Assembly (NCBI GenBank): GCA_009778955.1
Contig: WRFD01000004.1
Span: forward strand, 1-32,952
Reading direction: 5' to 3'
Length of the DNA: 32,952 nt
Source of the DNA: Desulfobulbus sp.
GTDB lineage: Bacteria; Desulfobacterota; Desulfobulbia; Desulfobulbales; Desulfobulbaceae
The notes beneath the pieces were generated by a model. It was given only the letters and a program-made list of their open reading frames with translations, had not been told where the DNA came from and did not search any database. The stretch's first letter is position 1, and each line of letters starts with the position of its first letter. Made by a program: the position numbers and the translations under genes. Shown piece after piece: positions 7,255 to 15,708 of this stretch.

Positions 7255-8679
7255 ATGGAGCAGGACAAAATCTTCGAGCGGTTGATGCAGCTCGTCATCC
7301 ACTACTATCATGACCGGGACCAGGGGAAGTTCGTCGACTACCTCGATCTCGAACCTCTTCGTCAGCGGCTTGGTCTTGAAGATGAGCGTGGCCGGGGCGA
7401 TTGGGATGCGCTTTTCACCTGGGTGGAGCGCTATCTGGCGCATGCCGTCAGGACTGACCATCCCGCCTACCTCAACCGCATGTGGGCCGGCGCCAACCTG
7501 CCGTCGGTGATCGGCGAGGTGATCGTCGCCGTTACCAACACCTCGGCCTGCACCTTCGAGACCGCGCCGGTATCGACCCTGATGGAAAAGTACCTGCTGC
7601 AGACCATGCTCGACCTGGTCGGCTTCAAGGGGGGGTGCGGCCAGATGACCACCGGCTCGAGCAACGCCAACATGTTGGCCATGATGGCCGCCCGCAACGA
7701 CCTGCAACCGGAGGCCAAGCAGCGTGGATTGTTCGGCAGCTCACACCTGGTCGCCATGGTCAACGCCGACGCCCACTATTCCATGGATCGGGCCGCCAAT
7801 ATTCTCGGCCTGGGCACGGACCACCTGCTCAAGGTCCCGGTGGACGACCACGGCCGCATGCGCATCCCTGCCCTGGAAGGTCTGCTGGCCGAGACGGTTG
7901 CCTCAGGCGGCAAACCCTTTTTCGTGGTGGCCACCGCCGGCACCACGGTGCGGGGGAGCTATGATCTCGTGGAGCCATTGCTCAAGCTGCGCGAGCGCTA
8001 TGGTTTCTGGCTGCACGTCGACGGAGCCTGGGGTGGTTCGGTGATCTTCAGCGACCGCCTGCGCCGGCGGTTTTTGCCCGCGCTCGCACAGGCAGACTCC
8101 TTTACCCTCGATTTCCACAAGATGATGGGCACGGCCCTGATGTGCAATGTGCTGCTGTTCAACCGCCAGCCCGTGTTTCTGCGGGAGGTGTGCAGCGCTG
8201 GCGACGAGTCCTATATTTTTCACCAGGGCGAAGGCGACGAGGTCCGCGATCTCGGCACCCTGTCCCTGCAATGCGGCCGCCGGGTTGACAGCCTCAAGTG
8301 GTTCCTCGACTGGAAATTTTACGGTCAGGCCGGCCTGGCCGAACGGGTGGAGCGCTATTTGGAGCTGTGCCAATATGCCGAAGACCAGGTGGACCGCCTG
8401 CCCGAGCTGGAGATGGTGGCGCCCAGGGAATCCTTCAACGTGTGTTTCCGGTTCCGGTCTCCGGAGGGCATCCCGGCCGCGCCGTTCAATCAGGCGCTAC
8501 GGGAACGGCTGCACCGCTCCGGCCGCGCCCTGGTCGGCACGGGGTATGTCAACGGCCAACTGGCCCTGCGGCTGCTGATCACCAACATCAATGTCGGCAA
8601 ACCCGAGATCGACCACTTCTTCCAGTCGGTTATCGAAACCGGAAGGGAGTTGCTGGCCGAAAGGAGCGGCCGGCCATAA
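7255..8679 (+). CDS. Group II PLP-dependent decarboxylase (diaminobutyrate/aspartate/sulfinoalanine type)
   Basis: A 474-residue fold-type I decarboxylase. Landmarks are CGQMTTGSSNANMLAMMAARND (PLP phosphate loop), NADAHYSMDRAANILGLG (ring-stacking histidine), FFVVATAGTTVRGSYD, LHVDGAWGGS (aspartate that contacts the pyridine nitrogen) and SFTLDFHKMMGTALMCN with the Schiff-base lysine. Family members decarboxylate L-2,4-diaminobutyrate, cysteine sulfinate, aspartate, glutamate or aromatic amino acids, and the substrate cannot be read with certainty. Because the upstream genes build polyamines from diamines, L-2,4-diaminobutyrate to 1,3-diaminopropane is an attractive guess. ATG 7255 is used; GTG 7210 would add 15 residues. 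The HTH gene follows after 18 bp and is probably co-transcribed. Confidence 0.85.
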   Translation: MEQDKIFERLMQLVIHYYHDRDQGKFVDYLDLEPLRQRLGLEDERGRGDWDALFTWVERYLAHAVRTDHPAYLNRMWAGANLPSVIGEVIVAVTNTSACTFETAPVSTLMEKYLLQTMLDLVGFKGGCGQMTTGSSNANMLAMMAARNDLQPEAKQRGLFGSSHLVAMVNADAHYSMDRAANILGLGTDHLLKVPVDDHGRMRIPALEGLLAETVASGGKPFFVVATAGTTVRGSYDLVEPLLKLRERYGFWLHVDGAWGGSVIFSDRLRRRFLPALAQADSFTLDFHKMMGTALMCNVLLFNRQPVFLREVCSAGDESYIFHQGEGDEVRDLGTLSLQCGRRVDSLKWFLDWKFYGQAGLAERVERYLELCQYAEDQVDRLPELEMVAPRESFNVCFRFRSPEGIPAAPFNQALRERLHRSGRALVGTGYVNGQLALRLLITNINVGKPEIDHFFQSVIETGRELLAERSGRP

Positions 8680-8697
8680 TCGACAAGCGAGACAGAC

Positions 8698-9510
8698 ATG
8701 AGTGACAACGACTATATGGTGACTCAGAAAGAGGCGGCCGACTTTCTCAAGGTCTCGACCAAATCCATCAGTCGATATCGTAAGCGAGGTCTGCCCTACA
8801 AATTGGTGCTCAACCCGGTGACCGGCAAGCAGGAGGTCCGCTTCCGCTCTACCGATCTGGAACGATGGGACGAGGGGCGGCAACTGCTTGCCACCTATGC
8901 CCGTGACGGCGAGGAAACCGCCGCCAGCGAAGCGCGACCCGCCGGTTCGTCGGCGGGCCTTGGCGCCGGGGCCAGTTTACTGGACGACCTTTTGTTGTCC
9001 TACAAACAGCAGATCGAGTTGCTGCGCGAGCAGTTGGAAGATATGCGCGAACAGTTGGCGCGCCGCGACCGGCAGATCGACGACCTGATGCGGCTGGTGG
9101 TGGGTCTGCGGCTGGAATACAAGCCTCTGCCCGCCGTGGCCGAGCCTGTCACGACCGGGGACCGGCAAACGGGCGGGCATGAGGAGAAACAGGCGGCAGA
9201 CATCTACGAGGCCGTGGCGCTGCCAACCGCCGCGCTCGCGCCGCCACGCCCCGAACCGGGACGGAGCGGGGTCAAACCGTCCCGGTCCAGTAAGGCGCGG
9301 AAAACGTTCAGTTGGGAGCAACTTGCGGTCTCGATCCAGCGGTTGCGGCGGAAGGGAAAAAGCTACGAGGAAATCGCCCGGGGTCTCAACCAGATCAACG
9401 TGGCCACGCTCTCCGGCCATCCAGAGTGGACAGTGCTGGAGGTGCAGGCGCTGCTGCCGGGACTGGTGGCGCCGGCGCCCAGCGCCATGACCGGCGGGAA
9501 CGTTTTCTAA
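8698..9510 (+). CDS. Helix-turn-helix DNA-binding protein with coiled coil
   Basis: A 270-residue protein with three parts. Residues 6-60 are a MerR/excisionase-type winged helix (VTQKEAADFLKVSTKSISRY, then KQEVRFRSTDLERW). Residues about 98-135 are a charged amphipathic coiled coil (YKQQIELLREQLEDMREQLA, then RRDRQIDDLMRL) likely to drive dimer formation. After a proline- and arginine-rich linker, residues about 200-255 form a second helical module (SWEQLAVSIQRLRRKGKSYE, then EIARGLNQ) resembling the HTH of recombinases or sigma-like proteins. It probably acts as a transcription regulator or DNA-bridging factor. Its closeness to the PLP decarboxylase (18 bp) suggests a shared transcript. The target is unknown and no specific family is recognised. 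Confidence 0.75.
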   Translation: MSDNDYMVTQKEAADFLKVSTKSISRYRKRGLPYKLVLNPVTGKQEVRFRSTDLERWDEGRQLLATYARDGEETAASEARPAGSSAGLGAGASLLDDLLLSYKQQIELLREQLEDMREQLARRDRQIDDLMRLVVGLRLEYKPLPAVAEPVTTGDRQTGGHEEKQAADIYEAVALPTAALAPPRPEPGRSGVKPSRSSKARKTFSWEQLAVSIQRLRRKGKSYEEIARGLNQINVATLSGHPEWTVLEVQALLPGLVAPAPSAMTGGNVF

Positions 9511-9573
9511 AGGCTGCGCCTGCCCCCTGGTCGCGTCTTCCGCGCGTTTTTCCGTGCGGACCGCAATCGCGGC

Positions 9574-9602
9574 TTGACTTCGCCGCATGCCCCAGGTAGG
9601 AT
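9574..9602 (+). promoter_or_regulatory. Sigma70-type promoter of the cobalamin operon
   Basis: TTGACT at 9574-9579 and TAGGAT at 9597-9602, separated by exactly 17 bp. The predicted transcription start, about 7 bp further, coincides with the beginning of the cobalamin riboswitch, which supports this as the promoter of the cbi operon. Confidence 0.65.
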
Positions 9603-9609
9603 GGGCCGC

Positions 9610-9776
9610 ATTGAGGTTCAGGTGTCCGTATCAACGGATGAAAAGGGAATCCGGTGTGATGCCGGAACGGGCCCGCCGCTGTAACCGGGGACGAATTCCG
9701 CACAACCGCCACTGTTCCGGCACGGGATGGGAAGGCGCGGAAGGAGGATGAGCCGGAAGTCAGAAGACCTGCCTGA
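9610..9776 (+). promoter_or_regulatory. Cobalamin (adenosylcobalamin-type) riboswitch
   Basis: All hallmark segments occur in order: AAAAGGGAA then CCGGTG...CCGG (near 9640-9667), CCCGCCGCTGTAACCGG (B12-box core half, 9672-9688), GCCACTG (9708-9714), GGGAAGGCGCGG (9728-9739) and GATGAGCC...AGTCAGAAGACCTGCC (9747-9775). The element senses cobalamin and represses downstream expression when the vitamin is plentiful. It lies between a well-spaced promoter and an intrinsic terminator, upstream of cbiK and the whole cbi/ABC operon. The fit to the consensus is very good. Confidence 0.93.
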
Positions 9777-9839
9777 ACCATGCACCGACCTCTCAGGCGA
9801 ACGGGACGGTGGCGGACTCCAGCGGTAAAGAAGGGACAT

Positions 9840-9870
9840 CCTGGATCAATTTTGGTCCGGGTTTTTTTTT
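9840..9870 (+). terminator. Intrinsic terminator, expression platform of the riboswitch
   Basis: CCTGGATC (9840-9847) pairs with GGTCCGGG (9854-9861) around a 6-nt loop, with two G-U pairs, and is followed directly by nine T (9862-9870). It stands between the riboswitch and the cbiK start, where a transcription-attenuating terminator is expected. Confidence 0.75.
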
Positions 9871-9935
9871 GTTTCGGGCCGCAACCAAGGCGGGGTTCCG
9901 CCGAACCTGTCGCGACACGACCGGGGGAGCAAGCG

Positions 9936-10838
9936 GTGCACGACAACACGGCGATTGTGCTGGCCACATTCGGAACCACGGTGGCAAGCGCCTTGAGCGG
10001 GGTGCTGACCATCAGGGACGCCATGGCCGCCGCTTTTCCGCACACACGGGTCAAACTGGCCTTCACCTCCAACCAGATCCGCCGCATCTGGCGCTGCCGC
10101 GCCGACGATGGCGCCTACCTGGCGGCGCATCCCGAGGTGGAGCGGGAAATCCTTGAAATCCAGGGCATCCTGGCCGCCATCGCCACGCTCCAGGACCGGG
10201 GCTACACCTCCCTGGTCGTCCAACCCACCCACATCACTCCGGCCGAGGAATTCCACGATCTTGCCGCCTATGTTCGCGGCCTGCTGTCGATCCGCACCAT
10301 GAAGACGCGCTGGCGGCCGTTTGCGGCCATCGCCCTTGGCCGGCCGCTCTTGGGCGCCTATTCTCCTGACCGTCCGTACGCCGACGATATACACTTCCTG
10401 GCCCAGGCCTTGGCCGACGACGCCGCCCTGGCCAGCAGCCACGACGCCGCCCTGGTGTACATGGGGCACGGTAACCGCTCCTTTCCCTCCGGCGGGCTCT
10501 ATCTCGAGTTTGCGGCCCGCATGCGCCAGTTGTATCCAGAGGTCCTGACCCTGACCGGCACGGCCGAGGGCTTTCCCGCCTTTGACGAGGTGCTGGCCGA
10601 TCTGCGGCGGTTCGGGGTGCGGCGGGCCGTGATCAAACCCCTGCTCATCGTTGCCGGCGAGCATGCCATCCGCGATCTTGCAGGCCCTCAGGAGGATTCC
10701 TGGCAGTCGAGGTTCGCCAGAGAGGGAATCGAAGTGGTGCCGGTGGTCAGGGGCTTGAGCGAGCATCCGGCCGTGGTCCGCATCTTCGTCGAGCATGCCG
10801 CCCAGGCGGCGGCCGAGGCGGGCGTGGAGTTGCGCTGA
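9936..10838 (+). CDS. cbiK: Sirohydrochlorin cobaltochelatase
   Basis: Class II chelatase that inserts Co2+ into sirohydrochlorin, the committing step of the anaerobic corrin pathway. The 300-residue product has the chelatase opening IVLATFGTT, the metal-site histidine in LVYMGHGNRSFP, the conserved LTGTAEGFPAFDE segment and the second active histidine in LLIVAGEHAIRDL. GTG 9936 is chosen because GGGGGAG lies 7 bp upstream and because longer in-frame starts (from 9780) would fall inside the riboswitch expression platform. With this start no signal peptide is present, unlike the periplasmic CbiK form known from Desulfovibrio. The TGA overlaps the ATG of the permease gene by one base. Confidence 0.93.
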   Translation: MHDNTAIVLATFGTTVASALSGVLTIRDAMAAAFPHTRVKLAFTSNQIRRIWRCRADDGAYLAAHPEVEREILEIQGILAAIATLQDRGYTSLVVQPTHITPAEEFHDLAAYVRGLLSIRTMKTRWRPFAAIALGRPLLGAYSPDRPYADDIHFLAQALADDAALASSHDAALVYMGHGNRSFPSGGLYLEFAARMRQLYPEVLTLTGTAEGFPAFDEVLADLRRFGVRRAVIKPLLIVAGEHAIRDLAGPQEDSWQSRFAREGIEVVPVVRGLSEHPAVVRIFVEHAAQAAAEAGVELR

Positions 10839-11878
10839 TGAACCGCCGGGCCGTCTCCGTCTGGATGCTGCCGCTGGTTGCGGTACTGGTCTTTGGCGTG
10901 GCCCTGTCGGCCACGCTCGGCTACCTTGATGTGTCGATCCCGGACGTGTTCGCCATCCTCATTGCCAAGCTGCGCGGTCAGTCCACGCCGGTGGGCATCG
11001 ATCCGGTGGCCGCCACCGTGGTCGCCGACGTGCGCATGCCCCGCATCCTGGCGGCGGTGCTGGTCGGCGGTTTGCTCGGGGTCAGCGGCACGGTTTTTCA
11101 GGCGATCCTGCTCAACCCCCTGGCCGACTCCTACACTCTGGGCATCTCTACCGGGGCCGCCTTCGGCGCCTCCCTGGTGATCGTCCTCCAGATTTTTGGT
11201 TTTGCCCTGCCGCCCGGCGTAACCATCCCGATCTTTGCCTTTGGCGGTGGAATTGGAACGCTCGCGGTGGTGCTGTTTCTCGCCGCCGGCGACCGGAGCC
11301 TTTCCTCCACCAGCCTGATCCTTGCCGGAGTGATAGTGGCCGCCATCCTGTCGGCGGCCATCGGCTTTCTCAAATTCCTTGCCGACGAGCAGGTGGGCCT
11401 GATCATCTTCTGGCTGATGGGCAGCCTGGCCGGCACCTCTTGGGCCAACATCCTCCTGTTGGCGCCCGCGGCCCTGCTGGGCACCCTGCTGACCGTGTAT
11501 TACAGCCGCGATCTCAACATCATGGCCACCGGCGACCGAGCCGCCACCTCGCTGGGCGTCAATATCGTCCGCCTGCGGCTGGCCCTGCTGACCGTCTCCA
11601 CCCTGATGACCGCCCTGGCGGTTTCGGTCTCCGGCATCATCGGCTTTGTCGGCCTGATCGTGCCGCACATGCTCCGTCATCTGGTCGGTCCGGACAACCG
11701 CCTGCTGATCCCACTCTCCTTTTTCACCGGGGGGCTGTTGCTGCTGGTCGCCGACACTCTGACCCGGGCCGTGTTGCCGGTGGAGGTGCCCATCGGGGTG
11801 TTGACCGCGCTTTTGGGCGGCCCCTTTTTCTGTTTCCTCTTCAAAAAACGGCAACGGGATGGCGGCGCCGCTTTCTGA
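10838..11878 (+). CDS. FecCD/BtuC-type ABC transporter permease
   Basis: Inner-membrane permease of the iron-siderophore/vitamin B12 importer family, 346 residues. The pattern of about 8-10 hydrophobic segments, the VRMPRILAAVLVGGLLGVSG opening and the cytoplasmic coupling region SVSGIIGFVGLIVPHMLRHL with its downstream GPDNRLLIP are typical. The product probably forms a homodimer with two copies of the ATPase encoded next. Riboswitch control and cbiK upstream favour cobalamin, cobinamide or a cobalt complex as cargo, but the family also moves haem and siderophores. It starts within the cbiK stop codon. Confidence 0.92.
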   Translation: MNRRAVSVWMLPLVAVLVFGVALSATLGYLDVSIPDVFAILIAKLRGQSTPVGIDPVAATVVADVRMPRILAAVLVGGLLGVSGTVFQAILLNPLADSYTLGISTGAAFGASLVIVLQIFGFALPPGVTIPIFAFGGGIGTLAVVLFLAAGDRSLSSTSLILAGVIVAAILSAAIGFLKFLADEQVGLIIFWLMGSLAGTSWANILLLAPAALLGTLLTVYYSRDLNIMATGDRAATSLGVNIVRLRLALLTVSTLMTALAVSVSGIIGFVGLIVPHMLRHLVGPDNRLLIPLSFFTGGLLLLVADTLTRAVLPVEVPIGVLTALLGGPFFCFLFKKRQRDGGAAF

Positions 11879-12695
11879 ACAGCACACCGGCCCGCTCTGG
11901 TCCTTGAGCGAGGTGCATTTCAGCTACGGCGACACGCCGGTGCTGCGCGATATTAGCCTTTCGCTGCACAGCGGCCAGTGCACCGGCATCCTCGGGCCCA
12001 ACGGCAGCGGCAAGACCACCTTGCTCGATTTGCTGGCCGGCCTGCAGGCGCCGCAGTCCGGAGCCATCAAATTCCAGGGACGGCCGCTTTCGGCCTGGCC
12101 GAAAAAGCATCTGGCTCGGCTGTTGGCCCTGGTGCCCCAGGATTTCATGGTCCGCTTCGGTTTTTCGGTCCGCGAGGTGGTTGAAATGGGGCTCCATCCC
12201 CACCTCCACCGCTTCGCCTCGCCCAGCGAGGCCGACCAGGCGCTGATCGACCAGGTCCTGGCGGCCACCGGCATAGCCGCCCTGACCGACCGGCCGGTCA
12301 CCCGGCTCTCAGGCGGCGAAAAACAGCGGGTGGCCGTTGCCCGCGCCCTGGCGCAGCGGCCAACGGTGCTGTTGCTCGACGAGGCCACATCCAACCTCGA
12401 CATCCACCACAGCCTGGAACTGCTGCACTTGATCCGCAACCGGTTCGAGCGCCAGGAGATACAGGTGGTGGCCGTGATGCACGACCTCAATTTGGCCGCC
12501 TTTTTCTGCGACCACCTGATCTTCCTCAAGGAGGGGCGAGTGATCCGCCAGGGGCCGACCGACGAGGTGCTGACCCCGGCGACGATCAATGCGGTCTACG
12601 GTGTCGAGGCGGAAGTGAGCGCCAGCGCCTTTACCCAGTGCCGGCAGGTGAGCTTCAGGCTGCCGTCCTCCCATGAACCTCAACCCATTAGTTAA
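11859..12695 (+). CDS. ABC transporter ATP-binding protein (BtuD/FepC-like)
   Basis: ATPase that powers the importer, 278 residues. Walker A GPNGSGKTT (about residues 47-55), Q-loop LVPQDF, signature LSGGEKQR, Walker B VLLLDEAT and the switch histidine in VMHDLN are all intact. The D-loop SNLD follows Walker B. The start overlaps the permease gene by 20 bp. The C-terminus has the short extension typical of FepC/BtuD ATPases. Function as the partner of the adjacent permease is firm; cargo is inferred from riboswitch control. Confidence 0.93.
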   Translation: MAAPLSEQHTGPLWSLSEVHFSYGDTPVLRDISLSLHSGQCTGILGPNGSGKTTLLDLLAGLQAPQSGAIKFQGRPLSAWPKKHLARLLALVPQDFMVRFGFSVREVVEMGLHPHLHRFASPSEADQALIDQVLAATGIAALTDRPVTRLSGGEKQRVAVARALAQRPTVLLLDEATSNLDIHHSLELLHLIRNRFERQEIQVVAVMHDLNLAAFFCDHLIFLKEGRVIRQGPTDEVLTPATINAVYGVEAEVSASAFTQCRQVSFRLPSSHEPQPIS

Positions 12696-13617
12696 CTCAA
12701 TGCGCATCAAAGTTTTTGTATCTGTTTCCTGCCTCGTGCTTCTGTTGACCACCCTTGCCGCCGCCTCGATTACCGACAGCGAGCAGCGCACCCTGGTGTT
12801 TTCCCAGCCGTTTAAGCGGATCATTTCGCTCTATCCGGCCCATACCTCCAATTTGCTCGAATTGGGCCTGAACAAGGAGATCATTGCCTGCGGCCCCGGC
12901 GACACCCAATTGTCCGACCGACCGGTGGTCCAATTTCAGGACGATCCGGAACGGCTCCTGGCGCTCAAGCCGGATCTGGTCCTGATCCGGCCGATGATCA
13001 GCCGCGGCTATCCCAACCTGGTGCGCATCCTGGAAAAGAACAATGTGCGGGTGGTGTCCCTGCAGCCCACCACCGCCTCGGAGCTGTTCTCCTATTGGGA
13101 GACCCTGGGCCGGCTGACCGGCCGCGAACAGCAGGCCCAGGACATGGTCGAGACCTTCAACAAGAAGCTGGCCGCGATCACCGAGCCGCTGAAGAAGATT
13201 CCCAAGGAAAAACGCAAACGGGTCTACTTCGAGGCTATTCACCGGCAGATGAAGACCTTTGCTCCCTCCTCCATCGCCATCTTCGTCCTAGAATCAGCCG
13301 GTGGGATCAACATCGCCACCGATGCCGAGCAGGTGCGCGAAACCAACATCGCTGCCTACGGCAAGGAGCGGATTTTGGCCAAGGCCGACCGAATCGACCT
13401 GTATCTCGCCCAGAGTGGCCGCATGAATCCGGTGAGCGTGAACGACATTGTCAACGAGCCGGGATTCGGCGTGATTAAGGCGGTCCGCACCAACCAGGTT
13501 TTTTTGGTGGATGAGGAAATGGTTTCGCGTCCGACCATGAACCTGCTCGACGGCATCGGCTTTGTCCGCTCGCTGCTGTATCCTGACTACGGTCAGGAAG
13601 GCATCTCGCGGCTATGA
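12673..13617 (+). CDS. ABC transporter periplasmic substrate-binding protein (BtuF-like)
   Basis: Periplasmic binding protein of the helical-backbone (PF01497-type) family, 314 residues. An N-terminal signal peptide is seen (RIKVFVSVSCLVLLLTTLAA, about residues 11-30), followed by the family start FKRIISLYPAHTSNLLELGL, the typical ALKPDLVLI and a C-terminal lobe ending near DGIGFVRSLLYP. ATG 12673 overlaps the ATPase gene by 23 bp; ATG 12700 is an equally reasonable start that places the positive residues at the very N-terminus. No lipobox cysteine is clear. It delivers substrate, probably a corrinoid, to the preceding permease. Confidence 0.88.
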   Translation: MNLNPLVNSMRIKVFVSVSCLVLLLTTLAAASITDSEQRTLVFSQPFKRIISLYPAHTSNLLELGLNKEIIACGPGDTQLSDRPVVQFQDDPERLLALKPDLVLIRPMISRGYPNLVRILEKNNVRVVSLQPTTASELFSYWETLGRLTGREQQAQDMVETFNKKLAAITEPLKKIPKEKRKRVYFEAIHRQMKTFAPSSIAIFVLESAGGINIATDAEQVRETNIAAYGKERILAKADRIDLYLAQSGRMNPVSVNDIVNEPGFGVIKAVRTNQVFLVDEEMVSRPTMNLLDGIGFVRSLLYPDYGQEGISRL

Positions 13618-14987
13618 CTGGTCCCGCTCTGCTGGTCGCCGGCACCCATTCGGGCTGCGGCAAAACCACTGTCGCCCTTGGGGTGATGGCCGCCCTGGCC
13701 AGGCGCGGGCTTGCGGTCCAGCCCTTCAAATGCGGTCCGGATTTCATCGATCCCAGCCTGCACCGGATGGTGGCCGGCCGGGTGTCGCGCAACCTCGACA
13801 TCCGCATGTGCGGGGTCGACTGGGTCCGGCGGACCTTCGTCCGCCACGCCCAGGAGGCGGACGTGGCGGTGATCGAGGGGGTGATGGGCTTGTTCGACGG
13901 CGGCGAAGGCTCGGCCGCGACTCTGGCCAAGACGCTCGATTTGCCGGTGCTCCTGGTGGTCGATGCCCGTTCAGCGGCAGAGAGCGTGGCCGCGGTGGTG
14001 CACGGGTTTGCAACCCTCGATGCCGGGGTCCGGCTGGTCGGGGTGATTTGCAACGGCATTGGTTCGGATCGGCACCGGGAAATGGTGGAGGAGGCCATCG
14101 GCGGCCATTGCGCGGCGCCGGTGCTCGGCTGCCTGCCCCGCAGCGAGGCGGTGACCATTCCCTCGCGCCATCTCGGGCTGCACATGGGCGAAGAGCACCC
14201 GCTGACCGGCAAGGGATTGGAACGGCTGATTGAGTTGATCGAAGCCCATGTTGACCTGCCGCGGCTGCTGCGGCTCGCGGCGGGGTGGCGTCAGGAGGAA
14301 TCCGTACCAGAGGCCCCGGCGCCGACCACCGCCTCCGGTACGCCGGTACGAATCGGCCTGGCCCGGGATGCGGCCTTCTGCTTCTACTATGAGGACAACC
14401 TCGACCTGCTTCGGGCGGCTGGGGCGGAATTGGTCCTGTTCAGCCCGCTGGACGACGACCGGCTGCCGCCCGGGCTGAACGGGCTCTATTTGGGCGGCGG
14501 CTATCCGGAATTGCATGCCCGCCGGTTGAGCGACAACCGCGCCATGCGGGAGCAGGTGCGGGCCTTTGCCGAGAGCGGCCGGCCGGTTTATGGCGAGTGC
14601 GGCGGCTTCATGTATCTGTGCCGCTCAATCACCGACCTGAACGGCGGCGTCTTTCCCATGGCGGGCCTGTATCCGTTTGCCGCCCGGATGCAGACCCGGC
14701 TGCGCAGCCTTGGTTACCGCCGGCCGCAGGTCGTGCGCGACTGCCTGCTGGGACCGGCGGGCACGGTGCTCCATGGCCACGAATTCCATTACTCGACCAT
14801 CGAAACCGAGGTCGAGACAGTGCCGGCGGCCTATGAACTGGAGGCGGGACAGCCTGAGGGATTCCTGGCGCAAGCGGCCACCCTGGCCAGCTACGTCCAT
14901 CTCCACTGGGGCCGCACCCCGGCTGCGGCGGCGCAGCTGGTGGCCGCCTGCCGGTCAAAGGGCGACAACTCCGAAGGGAATTTGTAG
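13614..14987 (+). CDS. cbiA: Cobyrinate a,c-diamide synthase
   Basis: Glutamine-dependent amidase that amidates the a and c side chains of cobyrinate. The 457-residue protein has an N-terminal P-loop-like ATP domain (LLVAGTHSGCGKTTVALGVM, residues 6-25, then FKCGPDFIDP and VIEGVMGLFDG) and a C-terminal class I-type glutaminase domain with the nucleophile cysteine in YGECGGFMYL and the terminal YVHLHWG. Its ATG overlaps the TGA of the binding-protein gene (ATGA). Length and motifs match CbiA/CobB well. Confidence 0.95.
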   Translation: MTGPALLVAGTHSGCGKTTVALGVMAALARRGLAVQPFKCGPDFIDPSLHRMVAGRVSRNLDIRMCGVDWVRRTFVRHAQEADVAVIEGVMGLFDGGEGSAATLAKTLDLPVLLVVDARSAAESVAAVVHGFATLDAGVRLVGVICNGIGSDRHREMVEEAIGGHCAAPVLGCLPRSEAVTIPSRHLGLHMGEEHPLTGKGLERLIELIEAHVDLPRLLRLAAGWRQEESVPEAPAPTTASGTPVRIGLARDAAFCFYYEDNLDLLRAAGAELVLFSPLDDDRLPPGLNGLYLGGGYPELHARRLSDNRAMREQVRAFAESGRPVYGECGGFMYLCRSITDLNGGVFPMAGLYPFAARMQTRLRSLGYRRPQVVRDCLLGPAGTVLHGHEFHYSTIETEVETVPAAYELEAGQPEGFLAQAATLASYVHLHWGRTPAAAAQLVAACRSKGDNSEGNL

Positions 14988-15078
14988 TTTTATTTGATAA
15001 ATCAATAAATTATATCAAGAAATCCGGTGCGGCGCGTTCTGTATGCATCGGCTTGAGCAAACGAAGAGTGCAACGATT

Positions 15079-15702
15079 ATGGTCACCTTGCAACCCATTG
15101 CTCCCCAGGACATTGAGGCTGAGAGCTTCCGGATCATTGAGCGCGAGCTTGGCCCCACCCGGTTTTCCTCCGAGGAATTCGCCGTGGTCCGGCGCGCCAT
15201 CCACGCCACTGGTGATTTCGCCTTTGCCGAAAATTTCCGTTTCCATCCCCAGGCGGTTGCTGCGGGTCTGGAGGCCATCTGGGCAGGCAAGAACATCCTG
15301 GTGGATGTCAACATGGCGGCTAGCGGCATTTCCAGTGGGCTGCTGGCCCGGTTCGGCGGCAGAGTGATCTGCCGGGTGGCGGAACCCGAAACCGCGGCCC
15401 TGGCCAAGGCGCGGGGCATCACCCGCGCTGATGCCGCCGTGGCCCGGAGCGTGGACGACCACATCGGCATCGTGGCCGTGGGCAACGCCCCGACCGCCCT
15501 GCTCAAGACGATGGAACTGATCGACCGGGGACTCTTGGCCCCGGCATTGGTCATCGGCGTGCCGGTGGGATTTGTCAATGCGGCCGAATCTAAGGAATTG
15601 CTGGCGGAAAAGCCCTATCCCCACATCACCGCCCTGGGCCGCAAGGGCGGCACCCCGGTGGCGGTGGCGGTGGTCAACGCCCTGCTCAGGTTGGCGGCAT
15701 AG
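15079..15702 (+). CDS. cbiC: Cobalt-precorrin-8 methylmutase
   Basis: Moves the C11 methyl group to C12 to form cobyrinate. The 207-residue product carries the catalytic histidine segment VRRAIHATGDFAF, NILVDVNMAASGI and the C-terminal LVIGVPVGFVNAAESKE and GRKGGTPVAVAVVNALL, all typical of CbiC/CobH. ATG 15079 gives the usual family length and has GAAGAG 10 bp upstream; ATG 15043 would add 12 residues without a ribosome binding site. A 90-bp AT-rich spacer separates it from cbiA, the largest gap inside the operon. cbiD follows after 6 bp. Confidence 0.93.
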   Translation: MVTLQPIAPQDIEAESFRIIERELGPTRFSSEEFAVVRRAIHATGDFAFAENFRFHPQAVAAGLEAIWAGKNILVDVNMAASGISSGLLARFGGRVICRVAEPETAALAKARGITRADAAVARSVDDHIGIVAVGNAPTALLKTMELIDRGLLAPALVIGVPVGFVNAAESKELLAEKPYPHITALGRKGGTPVAVAVVNALLRLAA

Positions 15703-15708
15703 CGGATC

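Noticed and set aside
9780-9935. N-terminal extension of CbiK as a possible signal peptide
   Set aside because: The stretch lies in the riboswitch expression platform including the terminator, and the GTG at 9936 has a good Shine-Dalgarno sequence.
10688-11887. 399-codon antisense frame opposite the FecCD permease gene
   Set aside because: Its product is a run of G, Q, D, H and R typical of the complement of a hydrophobic membrane protein gene.
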